Shown: positions 44,190 through 55,104, counted from the first letter of the stretch. The stretch: 64,000 nucleotides of DNA from Euclidia mi (GCA_944739405.2 OX123187.2:45550394-45614393); one strand, 5' to 3'. Notes: a model not told the origin generated them from the letters alone. A program made the numbers and translations.

Positions 44190-44350
44190 CATAAGAACCA
44201 GGTAGGACGGCTTCACCTGCCCTCCGAAGCAAGGTAGAGCTCTGCTATAATTGCCTTACAAACGATCACCCGTCCTAATGATGACCTTAGTGCACTTTGC
44301 TTAACTTGTCAGTTACAAACGGAAAGATAAGTGCTATGACGCGATATTTC
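44190..44350 (+). repeat. Unclassified interspersed repeat (copy 2)
   Basis: Shares CGAAGCAAGGTAG, CGATCACCCGTCC, TGCTTAACTT and GTGCTATGACGC-like landmarks with 3310-3450. Confidence 0.5.
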
Positions 44351-44880
44351 TTTAGATATCTGAAGGCAACGAAGGGACGAAAATATCAAAAATCAAACAA
44401 ACATTAGGTACTACTCGTAGTAACGAGATCAATGTTGTTTGTGTAGGTACTTGACAGATGTACACATAATCACAGTGAAGTACCAAACAAGTCATAAAAG
44501 ATAGCATGTGTGTGATTGTGAGCTATTAAATAATCAGTTTAAAATAGCAGTACTTCAATAAAGGCTATTCTTGACGCTCAATTAAATGACAATGCAACCG
44601 AGCGCACGTCCCTACATATAGTACATAATAATATATACTAATAGAATCCCGCCTGTTTCCCGAACGGATAGACAGAGACTATGGAGCTCCATTTGCTACG
44701 ATCTTGAAATACTTCTCTTGCACCCTTGCTTGCTCATAAAATTATTTTTCATTAATGATCTTCGGTTTCGAAAAAAGTGCCTAAGATACATTTGATTAGA
44801 CTTAAATAATGCTAGTAGTAGCGCTCATATTGTGACTTGACATTCGTGATATATCGGCAAACTAAAGCAGCGTACACGAA

Positions 44881-45200
44881 AGTCACCACTTAGATGGAGC
44901 TACCGTACTCTGAAGGTCACGTAAAGCTGTCGGTCCCCGTTCTTGCCTCAGGACATGAAACGCCAAGCCATGTCCACGGAGGCCTTGGGGCGAACTACAA
45001 AATGCCGAATCATTCTCACTAGTTCCACCAGCAATTAGTTCCATGGAACTAGTGAGAATTTTTTTTCTCAGTAGTTCCATGGACTTAATAACTACGGTGG
45101 AACTACTGAGAAAAAAAAGTCTCACTAGTTCCATGGAACTAATTGCTGGTGGAACTAGTGAGAATGATCCAAATGCCGACACTGGAGTTGGCCGCACATA
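44881..45200 (-). repeat. Unclassified repeat (copy 3), split by a foldback element
   Basis: Read on the minus strand it aligns in order with 3190-3340, except for the 162-bp foldback at 45009-45170 and its 9-bp duplication. The left part (44881-45008) and right part (45171-45200) are the two halves. Confidence 0.65.
45009..45170. mobile_element. Foldback element, 162 bp, 9-bp TSD
   Basis: Almost wholly self-complementary. The arms start ATCATTCTCACTAGTTCCAC and contain two nested copies of the palindrome CTAGTTCCATGGAACTAG. The central part is TGGACTTAATAACTACGG. AAATGCCGA at 45000-45008 and 45171-45179 is a perfect 9-bp duplication. Confidence 0.88.
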
Positions 45201-45835
45201 TCCACGAAAAGATGAAGTGTTGGTTCAAATACTCACTGATATCTCGTGATGTGTAGAATGGGCTACACATCGAGGATCGATGGTGTATCCAAGTTTTTTA
45301 AAGATATGATTCTTTAATGCCTGCTAGGTTTATTGCTAGCGTCACTTGGTTCTTACAATTCGTGAATAAAGAGTTTGCCTGTGCTCCACAGTGGCTGTAG
45401 ATACCCGTAAATAAGTCGGTGCTAGGCACAGGGCGCAGACCCGCAGTATTTACCAGATTAGGACCACAAACAATAAACATACTCCACCGTCAGGGTACTC
45501 ATAGACGACAGAACGCCACTTGCTTCCAATCTTACAAATCTTACGCGCTTGTTTTACATTCATTGCTGTTTTCATACACGCTCGTGATGCCGAGTGCTTC
45601 GGACCTTTCCTTTTTTAAGACCTCCCCAATTCGGTCGCAAATACATTGGAAATTACTACATTGCTCCGCCTATATTGATTGTTCGAAGATCTACATATTA
45701 TTATCTTCATTCGTGACTCGACGGGCTCGCAGTCGGCATGAGTCTGGGTGTCATTGCTATTTTAACGTTTATTACTAAATTGCATGCGGAAAATAATTTA
45801 AATTTAATAAATTATATGTAACTCTCTATTTTAAA
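45201..45835. other. Unassigned interval
   Basis: An open frame at 45419-45778 crosses sequence that looks like a LINE 3' fragment (CGGACCTTTCC ... CCCAATTCGGTCGCAAATAC). No host gene supported. Confidence 0.35.
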
Positions 45836-46130
45836 AGGAGAGGGCAAGCCTATTGCCGTTACCGGGCACATCACCAGACTCCGTGCTGCTACTGAGAATT
45901 CGGAAAAACCCAGTAACACTTTTTAAAGTCAAGTGCGCATTAAATTGTTAAATATCTTACGTTAAGCCATCGGTCTCAGCTGGTATAAAGATCTTTGACA
46001 GTAGTTATAGGATGTCAGTAGTAGTGCCTCATTAAATATGTATTTTTGCTATCCCTTTGGTTTACGGAGATCAGACAGGCAGTCGCTCTGTGGAAAAGCT
46101 AATATTTAGGGATATCCTGTTTTTTGTATT
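45836..46130. mobile_element. Composite: SINE-4 piece (-) joined to SINE-1 piece (+)
   Basis: 45836-45920 is a minus-strand SINE-4 body (GGCAAGCCTATTGCCG). From 45925 the + strand reads SINE-1 (AAGATCTTTGACAG ... GGCAGTCGCTCTGTGGAAAA). The junction is abrupt. Confidence 0.6.
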
Positions 46131-46314
46131 CCTTAAATAACAACAGACAAAGTTCATTTAAGCATGATGAAAAACAATCTGAGATCGTTATGTCTCTGAA
46201 ATTATGGAAACCACAACACCACACACTCATTCAATCTAATGCGCTATTAACAGAACTGTAACTCTTGTTATTAGTTACATTTTTAATTTTTACGACGCAA
46301 ATAAGTTAATCTCG

Positions 46315-46545
46315 TAGGGAATTATGTATTTGAGCCGTTTGGAGTCGAAACGTTGGGGTCATGGGGTCCAAGTGCTAGACCTCTTTATAGAGAGCTTGCA
46401 AAGAGACTGGTCGATGCCTCGAGTAACCAGAAGGCTGGTATGTACCTATCTTGTACAAAAAATTAGCATTGCTATTCAGCGTGGCAATGCTGCCAATCTT
46501 CTGAGCACGTTCCCAATAGGCGGCGATGTGGGGGGACTTTCCTGA
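46315..46545 (+). pseudogene. LINE C-terminal fragment (second copy)
   Basis: Across two frames it matches the end of the LINE at 15920-17475: YVFEPFGVETLG at the start, then QKISIAIQRGNAANLL. An indel shifts the frame between them. Confidence 0.75.
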
Positions 46546-46737
46546 CGCCCTTTGGTTATTTATATTCTCTTTCTTATTGGTATTATATTTTAATATTTCT
46601 TATTTTAATAGTAGTTTTAAGTAGTTATAATTATTTTATTGTATAGGAAGTGATATCTGAATATTATTGTGTATCTGTATTTAATTTTTGTCCAATTAAA
46701 CTTTCCTAGTCTTCGCACATTTAATTTCAATTTAATC

Positions 46738-47158
46738 GTTTCTTCCCGATTTCGTGGGGATTTCGGCAAATCCCTTCTTAGTTTACCCCTACCAATAGTA
46801 TCTTCTTGGGTTTACGCGAATGTTACACATTGAAATTAAACTACAGTTTACGGATTTTATCGCGTTGTATTGGTTTCACTAAGTTATTACATTTGAAACT
46901 AAAGATCTAGAAACAATTTTTTTAATTTATTACTAGCTGACGTTTCGAATTCTTTACAGAATTCATGTTCACGGCAGACTGAGGTGATATTTGTCTTGTT
47001 CTTAAATGTCTGATGAATTTCAATTACCCCTACCAAGCGAAATTGTAGCTTCTGCTGTTAAAGCTGCCCATGCGAATTGTAGCTTCTTGCGTCTAATAGT
47101 TTTGGCTGTACGTTGTCTGTCAATCAGTGAGTAACGCAAGGATTGTATTCATACAGAT
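46738..47158 (+). mobile_element. Element R, interrupted and decayed
   Basis: The left part (CCCGATTTCGTGGGGATTTC, CCCTTCTTAG) and right part (GCTTCTTGCGTCTAATAG ... GAGTAACGCAAGG) are separated by about 250 bp of unrelated sequence. Confidence 0.6.
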
Positions 47159-47481
47159 AGGTGAGTCAGCGTGTTATTGCGGGTCGTGCACCGCGAGTTC
47201 GGCGACACTATTAGGCGTGTCATTTTGCATAGCGTGTATAGGGAGCCGGTACCGGGACGATACCGACCTCATTGTGCCATCCGCTCGATTGAGACCGCTT
47301 CCTACCCTCGCACACAGCTTCCGATTGCAAACTATAAATTTATTATCTGCTAATACATTTTACGATATCGCTTTTGTTAGATAACGCTTTTTAAAGATAG
47401 TTACTTTATAAATAGTAGCGGTAATAAGTATTGGTATACAATATTTTGTTTGATTTAAACATAATACTTCTATGAAAGTGT

Positions 47482-47853
47482 ATGTAAGGCAGCGATAGCC
47501 GAGTGGATATACCAACAGACTGCTATGCAGAGGGTATCGGGTTCGAATCCACGGCGCGCACCAATGACTTTTCGGAGTTATGTGCGAATTTTTAATTATC
47601 GCTTGTCCCGTGCCTCGGAGAGCACGTTAAGCCGTTGGTCCCGGTTGTCATGAAGATCTTTGACAATCGTTACAGGGCGTCAGTACCTACTAAATAAACT
47701 GACACTAGTCTAAACCATGGAATATCGCTATCCCTTTGGGTTGCGGAGGTCAGACAGGCAGTCGCTCTGTGGAAAAGCTAATATTCAGCCAAATCCGGTT
47801 AGACTAGTAAGCGGACCCCAAATCAAAACTGGGATAACGCTAAGAGGATGATG
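47482..47853 (+). mobile_element. SINE-1, full length with 16-bp TSD
   Basis: Head GGCAGCGATAGCCGAGTGG, B box GGTTCGAATCC, complete body and GAGGATGATG tail. Flanked by ACTTCTATGAAAGTGT at 47466-47481 and 47854-47869. The duplication is perfect, indicating a fairly recent insertion. Confidence 0.94.
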
Positions 47854-47941
47854 ACTTCTATGAAAGTGTTTATACCACATAATAATATGGCACAGATGCA
47901 CTACAGAAAAGGCACCCATTGTAATGTAGAAAATTCCTACC

Positions 47942-48130
47942 TTTTAGAATTATCTGTATATATGAAATTCTTTTCTTCTGACTGACAGACAACAAGAATC
48001 TGAAATTTGACAATTATGTTTCTTGGGGATCGTAAGGGTGCACTAAGAATGACTTTTCCGAAATGCCCACTGGATCGGACCGAAATGGTTAAATTAAAAT
48101 AAATAATGCGGGAAATCTGCAGCATGCTTT
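47942..48130 (-). mobile_element. Element R, decayed
   Basis: Minus strand retains CTGTCAGTCAGAAG, CTTGGGGATCG complement and the ATTTCGG/CCGATCC middle. The ends are degraded. Confidence 0.6.
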
Positions 48131-48189
48131 AGGAAGTACTATAGTTGTAGAAAGACTAGAAAGATTAATTAATAAATAACTATTTTTAT

Positions 48190-48508
48190 TACATCATCAT
48201 CAGCCCTATATACTGTCCCACTGCTGGGCACGGGCCTCTTCTCACTACGAGAAGGGCAAGACCATAGTCCACCACGCTGGCCAAGTGCGAGTCGGCAGAC
48301 TTCACATGCCTTTCGAGGACATTATGGAGAACTCTCAGACATGCAGGTTTCCGCACGATTCTTTCCTTCACCGTTAAACAAGCGCTAATTAACAATTTAA
48401 TACACACTTAACTTCGAAAAGTCATTGGTGCATGCCGTGGATTCGAACCCGAGACCCTCTGCGTAGCAGTCCGTTGGTCTCTCCACTCGGCTATCACTGC
48501 CTTATTAT
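48190..48508 (-). mobile_element. SINE-2, full length
   Basis: Minus-strand head GGCAGTGATAGCCGAGTGG, B box GGTTCGAATCC, body, GTGAGAAGAGGCCCGTGCCC and GATGATGATG tail. A good reference copy for SINE-2. Confidence 0.85.
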
Positions 48509-48719
48509 AACATAGTTGACCTGTTAGAATGAATGATATTTTGAACAAGTAAGTAGGTTTGAAATTTTGTTGATTGTTTTGTATTTCTGATGGCGTAATT
48601 GAGTGCGCGGGTGGTGGAATGTTAAAGGTGAACTTTTGGATAATATGTCTCGCTGAGAATTGTGGGAAGCGAATTGGGAATAATGTGGAGTCCGACAAAT
48701 ATCAGTTCCTACTCAAAGT

Positions 48720-50060
48720 GTTGTGTACCATGTGAGTTTGAGAAATGGAAGTACGATTAACGCCTGAAACGGTTAAATGTGCGAACGTAGCTGTGGGCAT
48801 CCTCTAGTCTAATATAACTTTTGTCTACAAACAAAAGTATAGTACAGTATGTGTAGGTAGCTTGATATTATTTCTAAGAGTATCTTACACGTGTGTTAAG
48901 TAACTCTATCTTTGAGCAAAATTTGCCATATTACTCTGCCCAGTCGAGATTTAGACGGCTCCTGCTCATTATTATTATCTACATCGAGTTCAGCATCCTG
49001 TATTGTGCAATATTCAATTGAAATTAATTTAATTTATAATTAAAATAATAGCATTTTCCTCTCTTCTACATAATTATGCATGTTGCTGTGCCCTACAAGG
49101 TCCGTAATGTGTCTCTTATTGTAATATTGTAACATATTTATGTAAATTGTGGATTGCAATAAAATATTGAGTACCTACCTGTCATCAAACGTCGGCGCTT
49201 CTTTCAATCAATCAGTGAAGCCTTCAAGCCTCAGCAATAAGGAATATTAGCCTAGGTAGGTACCTATGGACTTTTTGATCACTCGTCAGCTGTACTTGCA
49301 GTAGGCCATATTTCCAAACTTACACAGGACCGGAGTTAACCTTGTCGACCAGTAATCTTGTTATCATGTCTGATTTCATCCATGTCAATACATTTCACCT
49401 TTATTTTCTATTAATGACCTGCGCAATTCTAATCCTTAACACAAAAATCAGTATACTAACAGAACTGTGCCCGCGGTTAGGTGGGCCCATTTATATCCTT
49501 CCTCAATAAATGGACTATCCAACGCTAAAATATTTTTTCAAATAAAAATTCTACTTTCGGAAAATAGTGCGTTCAATCTAAGAAACAAACTTTCAGATTT
49601 ATAATATTAGTTATTTACTGCGTAAACTTATATTTCCTAAAGCCTAAAACACAACTTTGTATTTGTAACCCTGGTAATACTTGAACATTGTTGAAACTTG
49701 TCGAACAGAGTCCCATCGCGGCACCAATGTCGCACAAATAACACGCAATATAACCTCATTTCGTCGAAGTACCCCTTCTCGCTAGCCTTGTGTACAAGGC
49801 TTTGTACATCATAAAACTATATCTTACTCTTGCTATATTGTATGAATGACATGAAATGAGTACACGATTTCGTTGTTTTCTTATTTTTATAGTAGGAGCA
49901 ATTTTTGTTAGAATTAGACGTGGTATTGTGAATCCTTAGCTAAGCTTAGTCTAGCCTAAAGCTTTTTTTTAGGTTGGTTCATGACATTTTTGCTATGGGT
50001 AGGTATGATTGGAACCCGTAATTTCAACCATTGGCCCGTTTAGTTCCAATCATTCATCAT
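48720..50060. other. Gene-free interval
   Basis: AT-rich; 49480-49560 may be an old piece of the RTE-like repeat (GGTGGGCCCATTTATATCC). Nothing else supported. Confidence 0.35.
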
Positions 50061-50067
50061 TACCAAC

Positions 50068-50500
50068 ATATCAGCCAAAAGATGTCTACTGCTGGTCATG
50101 AACCTCCCCCATGGCTCCACATAGACCGACGATGAGCCACCCGCATCCATCCGGTGCCCGTGATCCCAACTAGATCGTCGGTCTACGGTTCAGTGCTTGG
50201 TCTTCAGAACCTTTATGTTCCTACAGCTATCGGCTTTTCGGGATATGTGCCTTGCCTACTGCCACTTCTTCATGACTATTCGTAGAGCTAAGTCAGTGAC
50301 TCGTTCGCCTGGCGCGCGCCTCATTTCTGATACAGTTTCTCAGGGAAACGCCGAGCATAGATCTCTACATCGCCTTCTGAGTGAATGTGAGCTTTTTGAT
50401 GAGGACCATAGGCCCACTGGCAATACACACTGGTCAAAAACTTGTCTTGAGATACTGCAGAATATCGGAAGTGAAGATATGAGGAAGTTTCCCGAACGCT
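50068..50500 (-). mobile_element. LINE ORF 3' fragment, decayed
   Basis: 50068-50190 on the minus strand reads T-D-D-L-V-G-I-T-G and A-H-R-R-S-M-W, matching the LINE tail at 41617-41782. The part to about 50300 resembles the codons just upstream of that tail. The + strand open frame here is only a shadow of it. Confidence 0.55.
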
Positions 50501-50579
50501 GACATTGTTATTACTTAATGTGGTCGTACAATAGAAATATAAATTTATCTATGGGCCGTACTTATAGCTGCTCTTAACT

Positions 50580-50735
50580 ACGTGTTATCAATGGCTTAAA
50601 GTGCTCTCCAAGGCATTAAACAATCAATGAATAACAAAGAAAACTCAATGGCACCCGCTGTGGATTCGAACTCGCTTTTTCTTTGCGTGGCAGACTATTA
50701 AAATTATGTCACTGGGCTATCGCCACTTTATTATT
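50580..50735 (-). mobile_element. SINE-1 head half, decayed
   Basis: Minus-strand head TGGCGATAGCCCAGTG, damaged B box GAGTTCGAATCC and GGTGCCATTGA. The 3' half is missing. Confidence 0.6.
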
Positions 50736-50739
50736 ATTA

Positions 50740-52049
50740 GTATTATAATCAGTTATTTGATTAATGTGTTTCCCTCTGGCGTCAATGTCATCAGTTCATA
50801 CCGCTTTCTACAATAATTTTCCCTATTTATTCCATAGACTAATATATATTATAACATTTACTCTACACATACTTATGTACCTACTTTCTGGGAATAATGG
50901 TATTGGTTGCATTATTATCAGCCTTAATTAAGCACATTACTCTAGCCAAGCTACCATTCGATCTTCATAAATGTAAATGTTTCGAATTTCTATTCAGTTT
51001 TAATATTGAAAGATCGCCAAATATAACATCGTTCAAAATCACAAAAATATGTGTTTCTGTCAATTCAACACAGTATACCTAAACTAAACAAGAAAATGAT
51101 TAGTTGTGCACCTAAAAACGTCTAAGACGTACAAAATAGCATAATATATGTTATCTGAGCGTTTCGGCAAACAACAATATCATATTCATAACATACATGA
51201 CTCACAGACATTCGACAATAGACCAATTAAACGTCAACTGCTCCCACCCAATTACACATACGTATGACATGGTGCTTCTAAGGTATAATTTGTCAAATTT
51301 GAAGGTACCTATTGCAATTAAATGTGACCCGTGTGTCAGTACACCTCCCACGGTGACTGACGCATCCAGAAGCAACACAAAGGTCAATCTGCATGACCCA
51401 CTTAATCTTCATGATCTTGCAGTCTCTAGAATACAATGACTAACGTACGAGTAAATTGGATTGTGGAATGGGTACAATTGCATACTGACTTACTATGCAG
51501 TATTTATATATTGATCTCGGGTCTTGGAACGCTATGTACCAGGGCCCAATTCTCCTAAATAAATACAGTTTCGATATAATGTCAGTGTCATACTTACTTC
51601 ACAAAAAGCGTATTCTTCTAAATTATCTGATATTTGAATGAAATAGTAACGAGATCGTAATTGAAACAAGTGTCAAAATATGTGTCAACGACGAACTGTT
51701 TATTTCAAATTATACGATAATGACATTAGGTTATTAGAATACCACTTCTGAGTACATTCAAAATAAAATTTCAATGTCATATAAAAATACGAGAATTAGG
51801 CCTCTGATCTCTCTTTGAAGCGCGTGTAAGAAGATTTCACCCGTTATTAATATTTTGGTCAAGTATTCGGCCACAAGTAAAGGTTATTGTAGGCACCGCT
51901 ACTACTAACTATTATGTATATCTGTCAATTTTTGGTTTTTAAAACTTTATAAACAATTCTGGTCCGTTTTGATCACAACGATGTAATTATATTCTTGGCG
52001 AAAATAAACATATTTTTAATTTATTATATGTAATTTCACCATTTCCCAG
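50740..52049. other. Gene-free interval before locus D exon 2
   Basis: No repeat or exon recognised. The last 40 bp hold the pyrimidine-rich acceptor of exon 2. Confidence 0.4.
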
Positions 52050-52218
52050 CCATCGACGGAGAATCAGCTGTTCCACGTCCAGAACATCAACGCGTTGTTC
52101 CGTCAGAAGTACAGGCACCTTCGGCTTCTGTGGGACGAGGCCGGCAACACCATCGAGTACTCGCTCTACTTCAAGAACGACTCCGCCGGCTACTGGCAAG
52201 TGCTCGATGGACAAAATG
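52050..52218 (+). CDS. Lipocalin-like protein, locus C/D exon 2
   Basis: A 169-bp exon with acceptor ATTTCCCAG, phase 0 in, and phase 1 out at a GTAAAA donor. It encodes the family exon 2 core: Y-R-H-L-R-L-L-W-D-E-A-G-N-T-I-E-Y, then D-S-A-G-Y-W-Q-V. At 56 codons it is the shortest exon 2 here, with no Pro-rich or basic lead. It is much GC-richer than the DNA around it, with strong third-position G/C. It has to serve the first exon at 38895, the one at 31188, or both, as no other copy is present between 31872 and 52049. Confidence 0.83.
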
Positions 52219-52304
52219 GTAAAATTCAATGTGATACTAATTCATGCCCTTCCTATAAAAAATTGAAAAGCTATTCTCATGTCAACATGATTGTGTCTAA
52301 AGAT

Positions 52305-52785
52305 CCGTACTCACATACGGTATTACCTACTTGATAGTTTTACTCCAAAACGAGTAAAACTTTACGTGAGGATCGTAAAACTCACAGCTTGAAGGCTCCC
52401 ATCGGGCCGGCTCGATGGAGAATTAAATAAAAGTAATTTCCATCGCACCTACACACCTACTCGAAGCGAGCCGCCGAGCTTGTCTCAAGCGTGTGTACGT
52501 GACCGCGAGTGGCGCGGATCGAGTCAGTCCGCTGTTGTGAATCATCTTACAAACAAGTGTTTAATGAAAAAATTGATTTACGAGTTTATTCCAAAAGTCT
52601 AATAGAAGAATTTATTAACTTATGTAGACTTCTTATAATTAAAAATTGCGAGACTTGCTAAATGTAGCCACCGTCTCCTTCATTGAAGACGATGCGAGCC
52701 TTCGAGCTGTGAGTTTTGCGGTCCACACGTTAAGTTTTACTAGTTTTGGAGTAAAACTATCGAGTAATACCGTATGTGAGTACGG
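52305..52785. mobile_element. MITE with about 100-bp inverted repeats, in intron 2 of locus C/D
   Basis: The left arm starts CCGTACTCACATACGG and carries GATAGTTTTACTCC and CACAGCTTGAAGGCTC. The right arm is its complement, ending GAGTACGG, with scattered differences. It begins 86 bp past exon 2. No exact target duplication was recognised, so the superfamily is open. Confidence 0.75.
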
Positions 52786-53179
52786 AGCATTAGGGATATG
52801 TATGTACCTTTGTTTCGGCACTGTTGCAACCGCTATGATCATGGATGTATTTACGAAAGGCAATTCAGAAGTTTGTAATGTTGATGTTCATGAAAGTTAA
52901 AATTTCTATAGATCTCATGGTATCTAGTTTAAGCAATTATGTGTTTTACATATTTATAAGTGAATGGGATTACCTTATTATAGGTTAGTAGTAAGTTAGT
53001 AGGTATAAGTTAGTAGGTATCTGTCTACCTTATAATTCCTATAGTACCTACCTACATACATTCATTGATCGGAATATTCGAATGCTACCAATCAATGCCT
53101 CAATGACACCAATTACATATATACAGCCACTTTCTAGTCGCTCGGCGGTATTGGAAGATGTGCTTGTTCCATATCTTAA

Positions 53180-53382
53180 TATATAAAATCCTTGCGTTAC
53201 TGACTGACTGACAGACACGCTACAGCCGAAACTATTGGGCGCAGGAAGCTAAAATTTGGCACGTATGTTCCTTGGGGACCGTAGGGGTGCACTAAGTAGG
53301 GATTTCCCGAAATTCCCACGTGTTTGGCCAAAACGGGTAAATTAAAAAAAAAATGTAGGCGTAGCTGCTGGCGTCCTCTAGT
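53180..53382 (-). mobile_element. Element R, full length
   Basis: Minus-strand ACTAGAGGACGCCAGCAGC through an A/T run, TTTACCCGTTTTGGCC, to GTCAGTCAGTCAGTAACGCA and TATAT. Close to 30568-30772. It lies in intron 2 of locus C/D. Confidence 0.82.
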
Positions 53383-53744
53383 CAATTATATAAATAGTGC
53401 ATTGCATACTGCAAACCAACAAGAGACTAGGTTGTCAGGTTGTCACACAGGTTGCAAACTGCCAATCTACTATGACTATAAAGTCACGGATTTAGGATTG
53501 GCAGATTGCTACTTACTTACTATTCCTGTGAGGTATATTTTTTATATCAATTTCTGTGTCACAATAAGCATTGCAAAACTATGCTGTATTATTGATAGAA
53601 TCCCAAAAAACGAAAGACAAATTTCTGGTAGGTGACGACTGTGTCCGTATTTTTCCAGTTTTCGACTCATTTTCTTCTCATTCCCTTTATGAGAACCTAG
53701 ATATCCAAAAATCTATTAACATATTTTATAATGTTACATTACAG

Positions 53745-54067
53745 GAACATTGGCAAACCAAAACCGATACCAGCAGTTTACCGGTACGATACAAGTATTG
53801 AAAGCCGTCAGCGACCACCTGGTACTGAGCTTCTGCCAAGAGGGGGTCAATGGCAAATCAGCTCAGCTATTCTCCGTCCTTTTCTCTCGGGAACCGGGAT
53901 CCATGCAACGATGGGAGTTGGAGTCCGTACACTCCTTACTGCAGAACAAGAAGCTATCTATCGCCTCAAGAAGGATGGTTTGCGGGAACAGCGCAGACCG
54001 ACCGTTCTTCAGCATCGCTTCTTCACTCATCATGTTACTACTAGCCTACACGTTAGGCTCGTATTAA
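53745..54067 (+). CDS. Lipocalin-like protein, locus C/D exon 3 (C-terminus)
   Basis: The acceptor ACATTACAG is followed by GA, completing the split codon G|GA (Gly). The frame runs to a TAA stop. The family core is F-T-G-T-I-Q-V-L-K-A-V, then H-L-V-L-S-F-C and A-Q-L-F-S-V-L-F-S-R-E, then RMVC. After G-N-S-A-D-R-P the last residues are hydrophobic (FFSIASSLIMLLLAYTLGSY). The N/S/A residues before them are plausible omega sites for a GPI anchor. The exon is GC-rich. Other frames are open over part of it (to 54186), but only this frame matches the two sister exons and the split-codon phase. Confidence 0.84.
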
Positions 54068-54155
54068 TCAGCATCGAATCTAGGGATAATTCTATTTATA
54101 CAATATATGCGTACGGCAGAATGACATCACCACTAGTAGGTTTTACGCCCACGTC

Positions 54156-54161
54156 AATAAA
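54156..54161 (+). terminator. Locus C/D polyadenylation signal
   Basis: AATAAA about 90 bp past the stop codon of exon 3. Confidence 0.6.
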
Positions 54162-55104
54162 TATACAACTATCGAAGATGACATAACGAACTGAACTTGG
54201 GAGTAGATTAGATACATTGTGCAAAAATAAGTAGTGTTTGTTTAGGACATGTTTTAGCGGAACAAATTACATGTTACTTACTGAGAGTCGTGATGCACGT
54301 TTTAGCATAAACTCGACGTTGAAAACAATAAGGAGAATTTAAAATTGCAAAGGTTTTATGGCAGGAAGAATATCGATGACTTAAAATAAAGGTGTGGAAG
54401 GAACGACGAAGACTTAAATTTTGTAGTTTAAAGTCCCATTGTGCGTATTTTATGTGCGTCTGAGAACGTCATTGTTCATATTGACTGAACTGACTTCAAA
54501 CCGGTTTCATCTCGCTCGTCTTTGTCCCAACCGGCGAGATATTGAACCGCGTAGTTTCATATGCCACAATATTTGCTTGTGTGTCACTAAATATCCGTCC
54601 TTGCGATCTGAACGTAGTAGGTTACTTCCGCGGTGCTACTTTTGTGGCCGTAACCCAGTGTTCAAAAGAAAATCTCATTTCCTTATACGTGAGGTTTGGT
54701 TGCGAAATGCGATTGTTTGACGTCACGTTGCCACAAAGGTACGACAAATGTAAATAATATAGATGATACAGCTAATGACAGAGAAATTACTGTATACAAT
54801 ATTAATTTCTCTGGGTGCAATGCCAAAAAAAAATAAGTATTATTGTTTCGTTAGAAAACTATGCAATTGCCAAAATGTATTAAAGATTGTTCAGAATTTT
54901 TGCATATTGTAAAATTTGCTAAATAAGAAATGTTCACTATATTATTGTAATTTGAGCTAATGAGGCTTCGTTACATGTTGCTGTTGAATTTCACAATTCT
55001 TTATCTACTGCACAATTTAGAAGTACCTACCTATTTGGATACCAATATTTGTCATGACAAATGTTTTGAATATCCAAGTGCTTTATGGTACATATGAAGT
55101 CGTG
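54162..55104. other. Gene-free interval
   Basis: Open frames at 54439-54757 have no recognisable family signature or signal peptide. No repeat family was identified. Confidence 0.35.

Noticed and set aside
50197..50502. 101-codon frame as a gene
   Set aside because: Next to it the opposite strand encodes the known LINE C-terminal motif (TDDLVGITG). The + frame is a shadow.
53731..54186. 151-codon frame over locus C/D exon 3
   Set aside because: It is out of phase with exon 2 and does not match the sister exon 3 copies; the 53745-54067 frame does.
54439..54757. Overlapping frames as the start of another gene downstream of locus C/D
   Set aside because: Two frames are open over the same DNA, neither has family features, and no splice partner is visible.
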